Assembly: GCA_903866285.1 (NCBI GenBank)
Contig: CAIPMZ010000105.1
Span: 1-8,167, forward strand
Direction: 5' to 3'
Length of the DNA stretch: 8,167 bases
Origin: an uncultured bacterium
Lineage (GTDB): Bacteria > Patescibacteriota > Minisyncoccia > Moranbacterales > GWC2-37-73
Part shown: positions 1 to 5,112 of the stretch, in pieces
How the letters are laid out: the number at the start of each line of letters is the position of its first letter
How positions within the stretch are numbered: the first letter of the stretch is position 1
Position numbers and translations under genes: made by a program
The notes under the pieces: generated by a model
Databases searched by the model: none
What the model was told of the DNA's origin: nothing
Seen by the model: only the letters and a program-made list of their open reading frames with translations

Positions 1-144
1 ACACTTGAATCATCCATATCAATTGTCATAGGGTCTAACTTATGAAATTACCCAATATTCTAGCAGATTTTGCTCCTTCAAGCTCATCTTGCGTTGGAAT
101 GGGTACCTATTTCAAGCTCATGTTGCATTGGACTAGACTTAGGG
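1..144. other. Non-coding stretch upstream of the operon promoter
   Basis: No reading frame of useful length crosses this stretch on either strand; all three forward frames meet stops within the first 50 bases. It holds an imperfect direct repeat (77-134, listed separately) and otherwise nothing I can assign. In related genomes map, adk or secY would be expected upstream of infA, but no piece of them is visible here, so the preceding gene must end before the window. Confidence 0.6.
77..134. repeat. 24-bp imperfect direct repeat, period 34, upstream of the promoter
   Basis: The unit at 77-100 (beginning TTCAAGCTCAT) recurs at 111-134 with 21 of 24 positions identical. The second copy ends 10 bases before the -35 box. 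The position would suit a paired regulator-binding site or the remains of a small duplication. Function is unknown. Confidence 0.6.
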
Positions 145-173
145 TTGACAAGAAATCAATAACTTGTTAAGAT
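145..173 (+). promoter_or_regulatory. Sigma70-type promoter of the ribosomal protein operon
   Basis: A perfect -35 box TTGACA (145-150) is followed by a 17-base spacer and TAAGAT (168-173), which matches 4 of 6 bases of the -10 consensus. A TG one base upstream of the -10 (165-166) makes it an extended -10. Transcription should start near 180, leaving about 124 untranslated bases before infA. No other promoter this good is visible before the terminator at 5208, so it probably drives the whole cluster. Confidence 0.75.
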
Positions 174-244
174 AGTTATACGTTTTTAGAACAGCTTAAT
201 AGACAGTTTAAATTAGAGGTTTTTACTACTTTATTTTCACGAAT

Positions 245-274
245 GAGGATAGTTTTGGAAAAGTATTTCCCCTC
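245..274 (+). other. Stem-loop in the infA leader
   Basis: GGAAA (257-261) and TTTCC (266-270) form a perfect 5-bp stem with loop AGTA. An outer GAGG (245-248) can pair with CCTC (271-274) across an 8-base one-sided bulge. The stem is followed by a short T-run (277-281), so a weak attenuator is conceivable. It resembles no ribosomal protein leader family I know. The stem is seen in the sequence; any regulatory role is inference. Confidence 0.4.
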
Positions 275-303
275 TATTTTTAGGTTGGAAAATCACTCAA
301 AAT

Positions 304-528
304 ATGTCAGCAAACCAAGAAAAAGAACTCATTAAGATTGAAGGGGTGATTGTCGAGACGTTACCTAGTACAACTTTTAAAGTCAAACTGGACAATGGAC
401 ACGAAGTCTTAGCTCACATTTCTGGCAGAATGCGAGTGCATTATATTCGACTTTTACCAGGCGACCGAGTTTTGATGGAAATGAGCCCTTACGATTTAAC
501 CAAGGGAAGAGTTGTGCAACGGATGTAG
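304..528 (+). CDS. infA: Translation initiation factor IF-1
   Basis: The 74-residue product has the length and sequence of bacterial IF-1, a single OB-fold protein that sits in the A site of the 30S subunit during initiation and helps IF-2 and IF-3 select the start codon. Family signatures visible include the EGVIVETLP-type first strand (residues 13-21), the F-x-V-x-L-D-N-G-H turn (25-33), and the H-x-S-G-x-M-R segment (38-44) followed by a GDRV motif (53-56). It ends in the usual basic K-G-R-V-V tail. It is the first gene after the promoter at 145. No Shine-Dalgarno sequence precedes the ATG; a GG-rich stretch lies about 18 bases upstream, too far to count. Its linkage to rpmJ and rpsM is the normal bacterial arrangement. 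Confidence 0.96.
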   Translation: MSANQEKELIKIEGVIVETLPSTTFKVKLDNGHEVLAHISGRMRVHYIRLLPGDRVLMEMSPYDLTKGRVVQRM

Positions 529-534
529 CGGTGG

Positions 535-634
535 TATAGAACATAAAACATAGAGCATATAGCAAAATAATAAATACACATGGCTTGGTTTTGGAATTTT
601 TTGTTCCATGTTCCATGTTCCATGTTCCATGAAC
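535..634 (+). repeat. Intergenic two-arm 7-base repeat element, copy A (infA-rpmJ)
   Basis: The left arm (540-564) is a run of 7-base units: AACATAA, AACATAG, AGCATAT. The right arm (603-630) is four exact tandem GTTCCAT units. Read on the opposite strand, the left units take the form ATGTTNN, so the two arms are diverged inverted copies and could pair as an imperfect stem. A short inner stem GGAA (593-596)/TTCC (604-607) closes a T-rich loop. The element fills most of the 109-base spacer and ends just before the rpmJ start. Copies B and C share the design. Confidence 0.75.
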
Positions 635-637
635 ATT

Positions 638-751
638 ATGAAAGTACGAGCATCAGTTAAAAAAATATGTGCGAAATGCAAAGTGGTTAGACGCAGAGGA
701 CGAGTTTACATCATTTGTTCAACCCCTAAGCATAAACAACGCCAAGGATAA
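638..751 (+). CDS. rpmJ: 50S ribosomal protein L36
   Basis: A 37-residue protein starting MKVRASVKKIC, exactly the usual length of bL36. It is a small zinc-ribbon protein that binds 23S rRNA near the peptidyl transferase region of the large subunit. The zinc ligands C11, C14, C27 and H32 are all in place with the classic spacing C-X2-C-X12-C-X4-H, so this is the zinc-binding form. The tail H-K-Q-R-Q-G is also typical. It lies between infA and rpsM as in most bacteria. The gene begins seven bases after the last GTTCCAT unit of the upstream repeat, with no Shine-Dalgarno sequence. Confidence 0.96.
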   Translation: MKVRASVKKICAKCKVVRRRGRVYIICSTPKHKQRQG

Positions 752-757
752 CAATAA

Positions 758-797
758 TTTTTAATTTTAAATTTTAAATTTTAAATTTGAAATTTTT
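758..797 (+). repeat. Tandem 7-base AT repeat (rpmJ-rpsM spacer)
   Basis: TTTTAAA occurs three times head to tail (765-771, 772-778, 779-785) followed by TTTGAAA (786-792). The unit is nearly self-complementary, so the run can fold on itself. The period of seven matches the other spacer repeats in this operon although the sequence differs. It ends 14 bases before the rpsM start codon. Confidence 0.7.
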
Positions 798-806
798 TCT
801 GTATTT

Positions 807-1193
807 ATGATACGTATTTCTGGAATAAATTTACCCGATGAAAAAATAATTGAAGTTGCCTTGACTTATGTTTATGGCATCGGTCCTTCGACGAGTAAAA
901 AACTTTTAAAGAAGCTCGAAATTGACCCAAAGACTAAGACGAAACAAGTTTCACCCGAACAAGCTAATAAGCTTAGAGATGAGATTGAAAAGAAGTATAA
1001 AGTAGAGGGTGAGCTCAAGCATGAAGTAAAAATGAATATCAAACGCTTGAAAGAAGTTGGGAGTTATCGTGGATCTCGTCATCAGAAAGGACTTCCAGTG
1101 CACGGACAACGAACCAAGACCAATAGTCGAACGGTTCGCGGAAATGTTAGACGAACCATGGGTAGCGGACGCCGAAGCGAATCAAAGACATAA
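807..1193 (+). CDS. rpsM: 30S ribosomal protein S13
   Basis: The 128-residue product is uS13, a small-subunit head protein that contacts the P-site tRNA and forms bridges to the large subunit. The start MIRISGINLP is the family's typical N-terminus. A helix-hairpin-helix segment with Y-G-I-G lies at residues 23-26. The conserved C-terminal RNA-binding stretch is complete: Y87-R88-G89, H92, G-L-P-V (95-98) and G-Q-R-T-K-T-N (100-106). The tail after residue 109 is basic but diverges from the usual RKGPRKT-like ending. Length is within the family's range (about 115-130). The ATG follows a T-rich tract without any Shine-Dalgarno sequence. Confidence 0.96.
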   Translation: MIRISGINLPDEKIIEVALTYVYGIGPSTSKKLLKKLEIDPKTKTKQVSPEQANKLRDEIEKKYKVEGELKHEVKMNIKRLKEVGSYRGSRHQKGLPVHGQRTKTNSRTVRGNVRRTMGSGRRSESKT

Positions 1194-1200
1194 TAAATTA

Positions 1201-1316
1201 AAAAGTCAAAAATCAAAAATAAAAATTTAGGAATTCGCTTTGCTCATGACCTTTTAAAAAACGTCACGAAGTGACTCCAAAATTTTCCATTTTGAGATTT
1301 AAATTTTGAATTATAT
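1201..1316 (+). repeat. Two-arm 7-base repeat element (rpsM-rpsK spacer)
   Basis: The left arm (1201-1235) reads in 7-base steps AAAAGTC, AAAAATC, AAAAATA, AAAATTT, AGGAATT. The right arm (1282-1316) reads ATTTTCC, ATTTTGA, GATTTAA, ATTTTGA, ATTATAT. The arms are A-rich and T-rich respectively and can pair as an imperfect stem. Between them sits a perfect small hairpin, GTCAC (1263-1267)/GTGAC (1271-1275) with loop GAA. The element fills nearly all of the 127-base spacer and stops four bases before the rpsK start. Confidence 0.65.
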
Positions 1317-1320
1317 AAAT

Positions 1321-1806
1321 ATGGCTGAGGATATTAAAAAAACACAGGACATTTTTGAGGAAGTTGCGGCTGAAGCTGCGGGAACGGTTGAGGAAAAACC
1401 GACTACTCCAGTGGCTGAGCAAGCTGATGCAAAAAAGAAAAAAAAGAAGCTTAAAAGGCAAATCCTAAAAGGACAAGCTCATATTAAGTGTACCTATAAC
1501 AATACGATGATCATGATTTCTGATATGAATGGAGCAATGCTAGCCTGGGCAAGTTCAGGGCTGCTAGGCTTTAAGGGCGCTAAGAAAGCGACGCCTTACG
1601 CTGCGACGCAAGTTGTGCATGATGTTTCAGAGAAAATTAAAAAATATGGAGTTCAAGAGTTAGAAGTTTTTGTTAAAGGCGTTGGTAGCGGACGTGAATC
1701 ATCGATCAGGTCCCTTGCTAATAAAGGTTTTGAGTTAGTGGCGATTAAAGACATGACCCCAATTCCTCACAACGGCTGCCGACCAAAGAAACCACGAAGA
1801 ATATAA
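1321..1806 (+). CDS. rpsK: 30S ribosomal protein S11 with N-terminal extension
   Basis: The 161-residue product is uS11, a platform protein that lines the mRNA exit channel near the 3' end of 16S rRNA. The core begins at about residue 47 with Q-x-x-x-G-x-A-H-I, and Y59-N60-N61-T62 matches the family. The G-x-G-S-G-R-E-S motif and the C-terminal T-P-I-P-H-N-G-C-R-P-K-K block are intact. The first 46 residues are extra: an acidic, alanine-rich stretch followed by six lysines (38-43). I chose the ATG at 1321; the frame opens earlier at a TTG (1306), but that lies inside the spacer repeat. The lysine run is encoded by a long A-rich tract that could be prone to slippage. No Shine-Dalgarno sequence is present. 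Confidence 0.94.
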   Translation: MAEDIKKTQDIFEEVAAEAAGTVEEKPTTPVAEQADAKKKKKKLKRQILKGQAHIKCTYNNTMIMISDMNGAMLAWASSGLLGFKGAKKATPYAATQVVHDVSEKIKKYGVQELEVFVKGVGSGRESSIRSLANKGFELVAIKDMTPIPHNGCRPKKPRRI

Positions 1807-1894
1807 ATTTTCATAAAACATAGAACACATAACATATAACATGAATACGGATTAGGAATTTTTTGTTCCATGCTCCATGTTCCATGTTTCATGA
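1806..1894 (+). repeat. Intergenic two-arm 7-base repeat element, copy B (rpsK-rpsD)
   Basis: The left arm (1806-1845) is identical over 40 bases to the left arm of copy C at 4461-4500 and begins at the rpsK stop codon. The right arm (1865-1892) is GTTCCAT, GCTCCAT, GTTCCAT, GTTTCAT. Bases 1811-1821 pair with 1884-1894 at 10 of 11 positions. Continuing inward in the same register, about two thirds of positions pair, and many of the mismatches are A opposite C. GGAA (1855-1858) and TTCC (1866-1869) can close the inner loop. The element fills the 99-base spacer up to the rpsD start region. Confidence 0.8.
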
Positions 1895-1905
1895 CTAAAT
1901 AAGAT

Positions 1906-2541
1906 ATGGCTAGAGATTTATTAGGATCAAAATGTAAAAGATGTCGTCGCTCAGGAGAAAAACTTTTCCTGAAAGGTGATCGTTGCAATACTGGAAAGTG
2001 TGCAATGGTTAAACGTCCTTACGCTCCAGGCGTGCACGGTAAAAGAATGTCTCGCGGATTGAGTGAATTCGGGAAACAGCTTGCAATGAAGCAACGCATT
2101 AAACGAATGTACGGAATTTTGGAAAGACAATTCCGCAAGCATTACGAAGAAATTGAAAATAAACCAGGTGTGACCGGAGATTTACTAATGACAAGATTGG
2201 AATTGCGACTAGATAATGTTGTTCGCAAGATGGGTTTTGCGCTTTCTCCAATTCAAGCTCGTCAGATGGTAACGCATGGAGCTTTTGTGCTTAATGGAAA
2301 TTCAGTAACGATTCCATCTTATGAAGTTAAGATTGGAGACGTTATTGGAATCAAGGAATCAAAAAAGGCTGGGGCTTACTTTGTTCTTCAAATTCAGGCT
2401 TTAAAGAATAAGAAGGATTTTCCACGTTGGATTCAATTTGACCAAACGAAGATTGAAGGTAAGGTAATTGCTTTGCCAGCCAGAGAGGATGTTGGAATTC
2501 AGGTTGATCCTCAAATGGTGGTTGAAGCTTACTCTCGCTAA
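1906..2541 (+). CDS. rpsD: 30S ribosomal protein S4, zinc-binding form
   Basis: The 211-residue product is uS4, a primary 16S rRNA-binding protein that nucleates assembly of the 30S body and lines the mRNA entry channel. Length is normal (about 200-210). The N-terminus carries four cysteines, C10, C13, C27 and C32 (C-X2-C-X13-C-X4-C), the zinc-binding 'C+' version. The S4 RNA-binding fold lies at about residues 98-160, with R-L-E-L-R-L-D-N, then A-R-Q-M-V-T-H-G and a V-x-x-G-D-V element. In Escherichia coli S4 represses its own operon, and rpsD also sits directly before rpoA here. The start codon follows A-A-T-A-A-G-A-T, the same sequence that precedes rpsI. Confidence 0.97.
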   Translation: MARDLLGSKCKRCRRSGEKLFLKGDRCNTGKCAMVKRPYAPGVHGKRMSRGLSEFGKQLAMKQRIKRMYGILERQFRKHYEEIENKPGVTGDLLMTRLELRLDNVVRKMGFALSPIQARQMVTHGAFVLNGNSVTIPSYEVKIGDVIGIKESKKAGAYFVLQIQALKNKKDFPRWIQFDQTKIEGKVIALPAREDVGIQVDPQMVVEAYSR

Positions 2542-2607
2542 CTTATATTTTTTGTTTTTTTTAACTTCATTAACTAAAAACGTTCGGTTTGTGGGTTTTC
2601 TCATGAG

Positions 2608-2625
2608 CCTCTCGTTCAAAAGAGG
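2608..2625 (+). promoter_or_regulatory. Hairpin enclosing the rpoA Shine-Dalgarno-like sequence
   Basis: CCTCT (2608-2612) and AGAGG (2621-2625) form a perfect 5-bp stem with an 8-base loop, ending two bases before the rpoA ATG. AGAGG is the only purine-rich Shine-Dalgarno-like sequence close to a start codon in this window, and the hairpin would hide it. Its spacing to the ATG is shorter than the optimum, so its use as a ribosome binding site is uncertain. Confidence 0.45.
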
Positions 2626-2627
2626 AT

Positions 2628-3602
2628 ATGCAGACAGTGTCCCTTCCTCAGAAGCCAAAATACACAGCCATTGATGAGCAAAGTGGAAAATTCGAAATCT
2701 TGGGATGTTACCCAGGATATGGAATGACCCTTGGAAACGCGCTTAGACGCGTGCTCCTTTCTTCACTCAAAGGCGCAGCTGTAACTTCTGTTAAAATTAA
2801 AGGTGTTTCTCATGAATTCTCAACCATTGATGGAGTAATGGAGGACGCTGTTCAGATTATTCTTAATTTGAAAAAAATTAGATTTAGACTGCATACTGAC
2901 GAATCAGTTAAAGTAAGTTTAAAATTTAAAGGCGAAGGTCAGGTAACAGCCGCTTCAATTAAATGTTCTTCCGATATTGAAGTCGTTAACCCTGAGCAAA
3001 TTATTGCTACGATTACTGATAAGAAAGTTGAATTGGAAATGGAGCTGGAGGTTTCGAATGGGTTAGGTTATGTTCCGATTGAACAGCAAGAGCGCGGTGA
3101 AAAAGAAATCGAAGTAATCGCCATTGACGCTGTTTATACTCCAATTCGTCGCGTAAACTACGAAGTTGAAAATATGCGCGTCGGAAAGCGAACGGATTAT
3201 AATAAAATTACTTTGGAAATTATGACTGACGGGAGTATTACCCCGCAGGAAGCTTTTTCAAAGGCCGTGGTTTTATTAGTTGAGCAATTTTCAGTTTTAG
3301 GTGGAATCGAAATCGTCGAGGAAGCTCCAATAGTTTCAATTCAAGAAGCCCAAATAGTTGAAGAAGCGGAGGTAGCTACTTCGAAAGAAGAGGCGCTTGA
3401 CCCACTTAAGATTAAGGTGATTGAACTGAAAAATCTTTCAACTCGAACTCTGAACGTCTTGGAAACGAATAAATTGGTAAAAGTTAGAGATATCGCTAAA
3501 TATACCGAAGAAGGCTTACGAGGTTTAGAAGGTATGGGCGATAAAGGTATTAAAGAGATTAAAAAGTCAATTGGTGAATTGGGAATCACCCTAAAACAGT
3601 AA
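2628..3602 (+). CDS. rpoA: DNA-directed RNA polymerase subunit alpha
   Basis: The 324-residue product is the alpha subunit, which dimerises to start assembly of the polymerase core and binds UP elements and activators through its C-terminal domain. The N-terminal domain shows the dimer signature G-M-T-L-G-N-A-L-R-R-V-L-L-S-S (32-46). The C-terminal domain spans about residues 258-324. By alignment, R273, N276 and K306 occupy the places of the E. coli DNA-contacting residues R265, N268 and K298. The linker (about 228-257) is unusually acidic, with repeated V-E-E-A and Q-E-A segments. Length is typical (about 310-340). The stop codon is seven bases before rplQ. The upstream gap after rpsD is 86 bases and lacks the 7-base repeats. 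Confidence 0.97.
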   Translation: MQTVSLPQKPKYTAIDEQSGKFEILGCYPGYGMTLGNALRRVLLSSLKGAAVTSVKIKGVSHEFSTIDGVMEDAVQIILNLKKIRFRLHTDESVKVSLKFKGEGQVTAASIKCSSDIEVVNPEQIIATITDKKVELEMELEVSNGLGYVPIEQQERGEKEIEVIAIDAVYTPIRRVNYEVENMRVGKRTDYNKITLEIMTDGSITPQEAFSKAVVLLVEQFSVLGGIEIVEEAPIVSIQEAQIVEEAEVATSKEEALDPLKIKVIELKNLSTRTLNVLETNKLVKVRDIAKYTEEGLRGLEGMGDKGIKEIKKSIGELGITLKQ

Positions 3603-3609
3603 AAAGCAT

Positions 3610-3975
3610 ATGAAACATTTAGTTAAAGGTAGAAAATTTAGTAGGATTAAAAAAGTCCGCACAGCCTTGTTTAAAACTTTGCTGGGGAGCTTTATTATGA
3701 AGGAAAAGATTACCACGACGGAAGCTAAGGCTAAAGAAATCAAGCCAATGCTTGATAAAATTATCACCAAAGCGAAAAAAATCTCAGCGGATGAAACCAA
3801 ACGAGTTGCGATCATGCGAGATTTAAGAAAAGAACTTCCCCTAATGGCTGTTAAAAAGCTGGCCGGAGAGTTTACTGCGAAATTTTCAACTCGCACTAGT
3901 GGCTACACTAGAATTTTGAAAATTGCTCAGCGAAAAAGCGATGGTGCTAAAATGGCAGTAATTGAATTTGTATAA
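3610..3975 (+). CDS. rplQ: 50S ribosomal protein L17
   Basis: The 121-residue product is bL17, a large-subunit protein near the exit of the peptide tunnel. It begins M-K-H-x-x-x-G-R-K-F, close to the family's M-R-H-x-x-x-G-R-K-L. It then carries the R-x-A-L-x-x-x-L-x-x-S-F-I helix (17-29), T-T-x-A-K-A-K-E (36-43), and the C-terminal S-G-Y-T-R-I-x-K (96-103) and D-G-A-K-M-A-x-I-E-F (111-120) blocks. Length is usual for the family. It starts only seven bases after rpoA, so the two are likely translated together. No Shine-Dalgarno sequence precedes the ATG. Confidence 0.96.
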   Translation: MKHLVKGRKFSRIKKVRTALFKTLLGSFIMKEKITTTEAKAKEIKPMLDKIITKAKKISADETKRVAIMRDLRKELPLMAVKKLAGEFTAKFSTRTSGYTRILKIAQRKSDGAKMAVIEFV

Positions 3976-3980
3976 AGAAT

Positions 3981-4068
3981 TAGCTTCGTTAGCTTTTAGC
4001 TTCATTAGCTTTTAGGATTTATTTCCTAGCTAGAGAAGCTAGAGAAGCTAGAGAAGCTATAAGCTATA
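3981..4068 (+). repeat. Two-arm AGCT repeat element (rplQ-rplM spacer)
   Basis: The left arm is two copies of a 16-base unit TAGCTTCRTTAGCTTT (3981-3996 and 3997-4012). The right arm is three exact copies of AGCTAGAGA (4028-4054) followed by two of AGCTATA (4055-4068). TAGGA (4012-4016) and TCCTA (4024-4028) pair across a short loop. The remaining arms are complementary through their AGCT/AGCTT cores with bulges and G-U pairs. The element fills the 97-base spacer to within four bases of the rplM ATG. It has the same two-arm layout as the 7-base elements but different units. Confidence 0.75.
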
Positions 4069-4072
4069 TTTT

Positions 4073-4462
4073 ATGAACAGACAATATCATCTTTTTGATG
4101 CTCAAGGAAAAATACTCGGACGCTTGGCGACTGAGATTGCAAAGGTGCTCAGCGGTCGCAACAAGGTCGACTATACTCCTCACATTGACGGAGGTGATTT
4201 TGTGGTGGTTATCAACGCTAGCCAAATTAAAGTAACTGGAAAAAAACTAACTGATAAGATTTACCACAAATTCAGTGGTTATCCAGGTGGAATTTCTTCA
4301 ATCTCTTTTGGGGATTTATTGGAAAAGGATCCACGCAAAGTTATCCAAAACGCTGTTTACGGAATGCTTCCGAAAAATAAACTGCGAGATAAGATGATGC
4401 TCAGGCTTGATATTCATGGTGACGCAGAGCATGGACACAAGAAGATTGAAGTTACACACTAA
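4073..4462 (+). CDS. rplM: 50S ribosomal protein L13
   Basis: The 129-residue product is uL13, an early-assembly protein of the large subunit. Visible family features are D-A-x-G-K-x-L-G-R-L-A-T at the N-terminus (9-20), the D-Y-T-P-H-I-D-G-G-D-F-V-V-V-I-N-A block (33-49), K-V-T-G-K-K-x-x-D-K-x-Y (53-64), H-x-G-Y-P-G-G-like residues (F-S-G-Y-P-G-G, 67-73) and the G-M-L-P-K-N-K-L (96-103) motif. It is somewhat shorter than the common 140-145 residues because the C-terminus is cut back. It pairs with rpsI as in nearly all bacteria. In many bacteria this pair is a separate operon; here it directly continues the alpha operon. Confidence 0.96.
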   Translation: MNRQYHLFDAQGKILGRLATEIAKVLSGRNKVDYTPHIDGGDFVVVINASQIKVTGKKLTDKIYHKFSGYPGGISSISFGDLLEKDPRKVIQNAVYGMLPKNKLRDKMMLRLDIHGDAEHGHKKIEVTH

Positions 4463-4549
4463 TTTTCATAAAACATAGAACACATAACATATAACATGAA
4501 ATGCGGGTTCGGAATTTTTGTTCCATGATCCATGCTCCATGTTCCATGA
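4461..4549 (+). repeat. Intergenic two-arm 7-base repeat element, copy C (rplM-rpsI)
   Basis: The left arm (4461-4500) is identical to copy B and overlaps the rplM stop codon. The right arm (4520-4547) is GTTCCAT, GATCCAT, GCTCCAT, GTTCCAT. Bases 4466-4476 pair with 4539-4549 at 9 of 11 positions. GGAA (4511-4514) and TTCC (4521-4524) frame the T-rich loop. After the arm, copies B and C again share AATAAGAT directly before the start codon. The likeness therefore runs from stop codon to start codon although the flanking genes are unrelated. Confidence 0.8.
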
Positions 4550-4556
4550 ATAAGAT

Positions 4557-5078
4557 ATGGCAGTAAAAAAAGCAGAAAAAACTACGGCAGTTAAAAAAGC
4601 AAAAAAGGTTGCGCCGACTTTGGAGGTTGAAAAAGAGGTTGTTGTTAAAGCTGAAAAAGTTGAAAAGAAATCAGCTGACGAAACTTACTTTTACGGCGTT
4701 GGACGTCGAAAATCATCTGTGGCGCAAGTTCGACTTTATGCTTACGATAAGGCGACCGATGCTGATTTTGTGATTAATAAGAAGAAGTTGAAGGATTATT
4801 TCCCAGGGGCTAATTTGCAGAACACTTTTCTTTCACCGCTCAAAGCTGTTGGACTTTATGGTAAAATGCGCGTCACCGTCCTTGTGCGAGGTGGAGGCGT
4901 GACTGGTCAAATTGAAGCTGTCCGACTTGGGATTGCTCGAGCTTTGGTGAAATATGACGAAACTACTAAAAAGACTTTGAAGGAACTTGGCTTTATGACT
5001 CGCGATGCCCGAGAGGTTGAACGCAAGAAACCAGGTCTTAAAAAAGCTCGCAAAGCTCCACAGTGGGCAAAAAGATAG
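4557..5078 (+). CDS. rpsI: 30S ribosomal protein S9 with N-terminal extension
   Basis: The 173-residue product is uS9, a head protein whose C-terminal tail reaches the P-site tRNA. The core begins at about residue 44 with Y-F-Y-G-V-G-R-R-K-S-S-V-A and continues through R-G-G-G-V-T-G-Q and the I-A-R-A-L helix. It ends K-A-R-K-A-P-Q-W-A-K-R, with the conserved terminal K-R that contacts tRNA. The first 43 residues are an added lysine, alanine, glutamate and valine tail of low complexity; the family core is about 130 residues. It is the last gene of the operon, 129 bases before the terminator. Its 3' end is copied downstream in inverted and in direct orientation (see the repeats at 5057 and 5177). 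Confidence 0.95.
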   Translation: MAVKKAEKTTAVKKAKKVAPTLEVEKEVVVKAEKVEKKSADETYFYGVGRRKSSVAQVRLYAYDKATDADFVINKKKLKDYFPGANLQNTFLSPLKAVGLYGKMRVTVLVRGGGVTGQIEAVRLGIARALVKYDETTKKTLKELGFMTRDAREVERKKPGLKKARKAPQWAKR

Positions 5079-5100
5079 CAATCTTTTTGGCCAATGTGGA
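5057..5100. repeat. 20-bp inverted repeat across the rpsI stop codon
   Basis: Bases 5057-5076 and the reverse complement of 5081-5100 agree at 18 of 20 positions, separated by only AGCA. The left arm is the end of the rpsI coding region and the stop codon falls at the turn. The right arm is thus an inverted copy of the last S9 codons. The mRNA would form a long hairpin here. It is not a classic terminator because the T-run lies within the stem. Confidence 0.75.
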
Positions 5101-5112
5101 CAGGAAAGGGGT

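Noticed and set aside
540..630. Tandem GTTCCAT repeats as a CRISPR array
   Set aside because: The units are seven bases, directly adjacent and without spacers, and there are no cas genes.
383..681. Minus-strand open frames containing M-E-H-G-T-x-N-M-E-Q
   Set aside because: They are translations of the 7-base repeat on the reverse strand. The same peptide-like pattern appears before rpsD only because the DNA repeat is shared.
1306..1320. Upstream TTG start for rpsK
   Set aside because: It would add five residues encoded inside the spacer repeat; the ATG at 1321 fits the AT-rich start context of the other genes.
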